Shown here: in pieces, positions 61,706-64,000 of the stretch
Numbering within the stretch: the stretch's first letter is position 1
How the letters are laid out: the number at the start of each line of letters is the position of its first letter
Source: Monarcha castaneiventris obscurior
Lineage: Eukaryota; Chordata; Aves; Passeriformes; Monarchidae
Direction: 5' to 3'
Assembly: GCA_026261815.1 (NCBI GenBank)
Contig: JAMPIT010000174.1
Span: 2,542,001-2,606,000, forward strand
DNA length: 64,000 nucleotides
Translations under genes and position numbers: made by a program
Notes under the pieces: generated by a model
What the model saw: the letters and a program-made list of their open reading frames with translations, nothing else
Told to the model about the DNA's origin: nothing
The model's database searches: none

Positions 61706-63515
61706 TGTTAAATGTCAATCTTTAAATCCAGTAAGTGTGAAACTTCAAGCACTTTAAGGATTATTTCAAACAGTAAGAATTGAGACACCTGTAAAGAAGA
61801 AAGTTGAGGCTTACAAAGCTGAAAAGGCAGGATGATGAAGAAAAAAGTTAGGAAAGACACACCACATTTTGTGTAGTCAGTCTTCTTGGAACTATTACTG
61901 AAAACATCCATGTAATTAGAAAGTGGGAAAAAAACCTCACAGAATATAAACTGAGTCCATTAGAGAATACATTACATTAACCTGTTACAACTATAATTTT
62001 TCTAATATAAAAAATGGAACTGTATCTGTTGAACTAAGACTACCATATAGTAGTATTTATTTTCTTGCTAACCAGATGAAGTCTGAAGATGTCTGTTTTA
62101 AAAACCCTTCACAGCTACCCATCAACCCAGTTCTGTGCTCATATTGAGGCCAGTTGGTTATATGTCCTCAGATAGTTTCAACAGTGCTATTGAGAGGTTT
62201 TCCATGATTTATACACATTATATTTGTATATGTGTTACAAGACATAATACATGCTTGTATTAAAACATTTTTGTCCTGGAATGCTTGTGAACTTAAAGGA
62301 ACATTAGAAAGAAAATGCAATTCATAGTACCCAAAAAGACAAAAAATGTTTTTCAAGAGTATAAACCATAGTTTAAGTACATCATAGGGATTTTTTAAAT
62401 GTAAGCTTAATCATTCTTTTGTCACAAAACTTTATTTCAAGTCAGAAGACACGTGGTATGGAGAAGAAAAATTTCTTAGGAGAATCATTTGCAACTGAGG
62501 GTATCTTCTTTCTTCCGTATGTAATAAACTGAAGAAGCATGTCTAGATTTTTCTTGAAGTAAGGAAAAGATCATTTCTTTACTAAATCTACTAAATAAAC
62601 CAGAAACCAATATTCACAGTACTATCCAAGGTAAATTTTAGAGCTCAGAAACACTCCTCAGTTTCACCACTGTGCCAATGAGTACAAGAACTGTAACAAA
62701 AACAAAGAGGTAACTTTAAAACCAAGCTTTCATATCACATGCAAGCATAATGCACATGCCCATGATAGAGGTGATCTTCTTATGCCTCTTTCAAGTATTT
62801 TTTGTCATTCTGTATTTCCTGAGTAAACTGTACATTCATGAGTAGCATCTGACATTTTCACCTGAAATCCCAGTTTAGAAAACAGTGATCACATCTCTGT
62901 CCCTCTCAAAACAAACCTTCCTATTCATGGAACAGGGGTGAGGGAGGGAGAAATGAGCATGCTTATCTCCGTATTCACTTGTCAACCAGCCAGTTCCTAG
63001 CCTCCATGACAAGAGGTATTTTCCTCTAAACCTCTTTTAGGGATATATTCTCTTTGCCTTCTTCAAGGGAAGGTGAGACTTTGCAAAGACTTAACTGATT
63101 CATAACCAAGCTAAGGGAAGCCAACACTGTTTCCACCAGCACCACACTGAGCACTAGCAGGAAGTAAAGAAACTCTCCCACCCTAGGCAAACAAATAGCT
63201 TCTAATACCTTCTTCTCCCAAAAGAAATGGTTTACAGAAGAACCATCCTACTGCCATAAACACATCTTCATCTGACCAAATAAGGTTTTGCTCAAGGAGC
63301 AAAAAATACAAGAAATTTTAAATTAAGAATAAAGTTTTTTGTAGTACTTATTCCAACCCATGCAGTTCATGAGCTTTAATTCATGTAATGCAACTTGGTT
63401 TTTAAATAAGTTTTACCCAGTACGACTACATGGGTGTCATATTCAGAACAGGATCCACAACACTATTAGTAAAGAACAGGTACAGAAATGGATAACCCTT
63501 CCCATTCACCTGGTT

Positions 63516-63553
63516 TTTATTATTATAAATAATTATTTATTATTATAAATAAT
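63516..63553. repeat. 20-bp tandem duplication, AT-only
   Basis: TTTATTATTATAAATAAT occurs at 63516-63533 and again, identical at all 18 positions, at 63536-63553, separated by TA. The unit is itself palindrome-like. Likely recent slippage. Confidence 0.85.
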
Positions 63554-64000
63554 CTTTTGTGAGGTATAGAAAAGGGAAAAAAATAAAAACATTCTGAGAA
63601 AAGGAAGAGGAATTTGCCTCCTCTTTATGAGCATCATTTTATTTCCAGTCATGAATGGATTATGGTCCCCCCACAATTCAGTAAGCCACAGAAGACAATC
63701 CAAAATCACTAGGAAAGGAAACAAACAGAACCTCAATTCCTCCCATTTCCCAGTATAAAAAGCAAGGATGCTGCTGACAGCACGGTCTGCACACTGTTTG
63801 GCTTCCTGAAAGCTGACCTACTCTTCCCACTGTTTCAGCAGCTATTAATGCAAGTCACAGCAAGTTACAATCTCCCATGAAATGAGTTTTACACTGTTGT
63901 CTTTTGGTTGTTTTTTTTCCTCCCATCTGTACATATGCTCCCATATCATGCATATCATGTTTCCACCTTTAATGCAGAATAAAGAAAGGGAACCACAGAG

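Larger units (their letters stand above)
52266..64000 (-). other. ZBED4: Probable ZBED4 intron 1 / upstream region
   Basis: Nearly 12 kb without a supportable coding exon or CpG island. By comparison with human, where a long first intron precedes the coding exon, I infer this is ZBED4 intron 1 with the promoter beyond 64 kb. It contains two CR1 pieces, CA/TA-rich patches (52555-52680, 57350-57400), a G-rich run at 53993-54006, a T14 run near 61170, two perfect hairpins and a 20-bp tandem duplication. Confidence 0.55.

Noticed and set aside
61682..61706. Hairpin plus T-run resembling an intrinsic terminator
   Set aside because: Bacterial-type termination has no meaning in this vertebrate context, and no transcript ends nearby.

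Overview
This window is vertebrate nuclear DNA, almost certainly from a bird. It contains split genes with GT-AG introns, a CpG island at a divergent promoter, and many decayed CR1 LINE fragments, the dominant avian retroelement. Two tandem-like or inverted simple repeats and a few older SINE or DNA-transposon-like remnants make up the rest of the repeat content. The gene order matches human 22q13.33 read backwards: CRELD2 (minus), ALG12 (plus), ZBED4 (minus). The species cannot be named from the sequence alone.

Region 1-12.5 kb is gene-poor flank downstream of CRELD2. It holds a CR1 3' fragment (5.1-5.4 kb), a CR1 ORF2 fragment (8.3-8.6 kb), a possible hAT-type MITE (3.6-3.8 kb) and some very old repeat traces. 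From 12.5 to 25.2 kb lies CRELD2 on the minus strand. I could assemble it end to end from ten coding exons into a 368-residue secretory-pathway protein with a KDEL-like tail. A CpG island at about 24.8-26.3 kb separates CRELD2 from ALG12 head to head. It contains an overlapping ERSE-II/ERSE-I pair sharing one CCAAT box, the signature of control by ATF6 and XBP1 in the unfolded protein response. From 25.7 to 40.8 kb lies ALG12 on the plus strand: a non-coding first exon, nine coding exons giving 490 residues, and a poly(A) signal at 40.8 kb. Then come 7.5 kb that hold the 3' UTR of ZBED4 and intergenic DNA. ZBED4, a domesticated hAT transposase with four BED fingers, has an uninterrupted 1172-codon coding exon at 48.3-51.9 kb on the minus strand. 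The remaining 12 kb is probably its first intron, with its promoter beyond the window.

Functionally, ALG12 adds the eighth mannose to the lipid-linked N-glycan precursor in the ER, and CRELD2 is an ER-stress-induced, cysteine-rich ER protein. The shared promoter therefore couples N-glycan building and ER protein folding to one stress-responsive switch. ZBED4 is an unrelated nuclear DNA-binding neighbour that converges on ALG12. I found no wholly new gene system. The points most worth checking are the composite stress element, an ALG12 start whose reading frame depends on which of two acceptors 7 nt apart is used, and a run of weak splice donors including a GC donor in the EGF-coding part of CRELD2.
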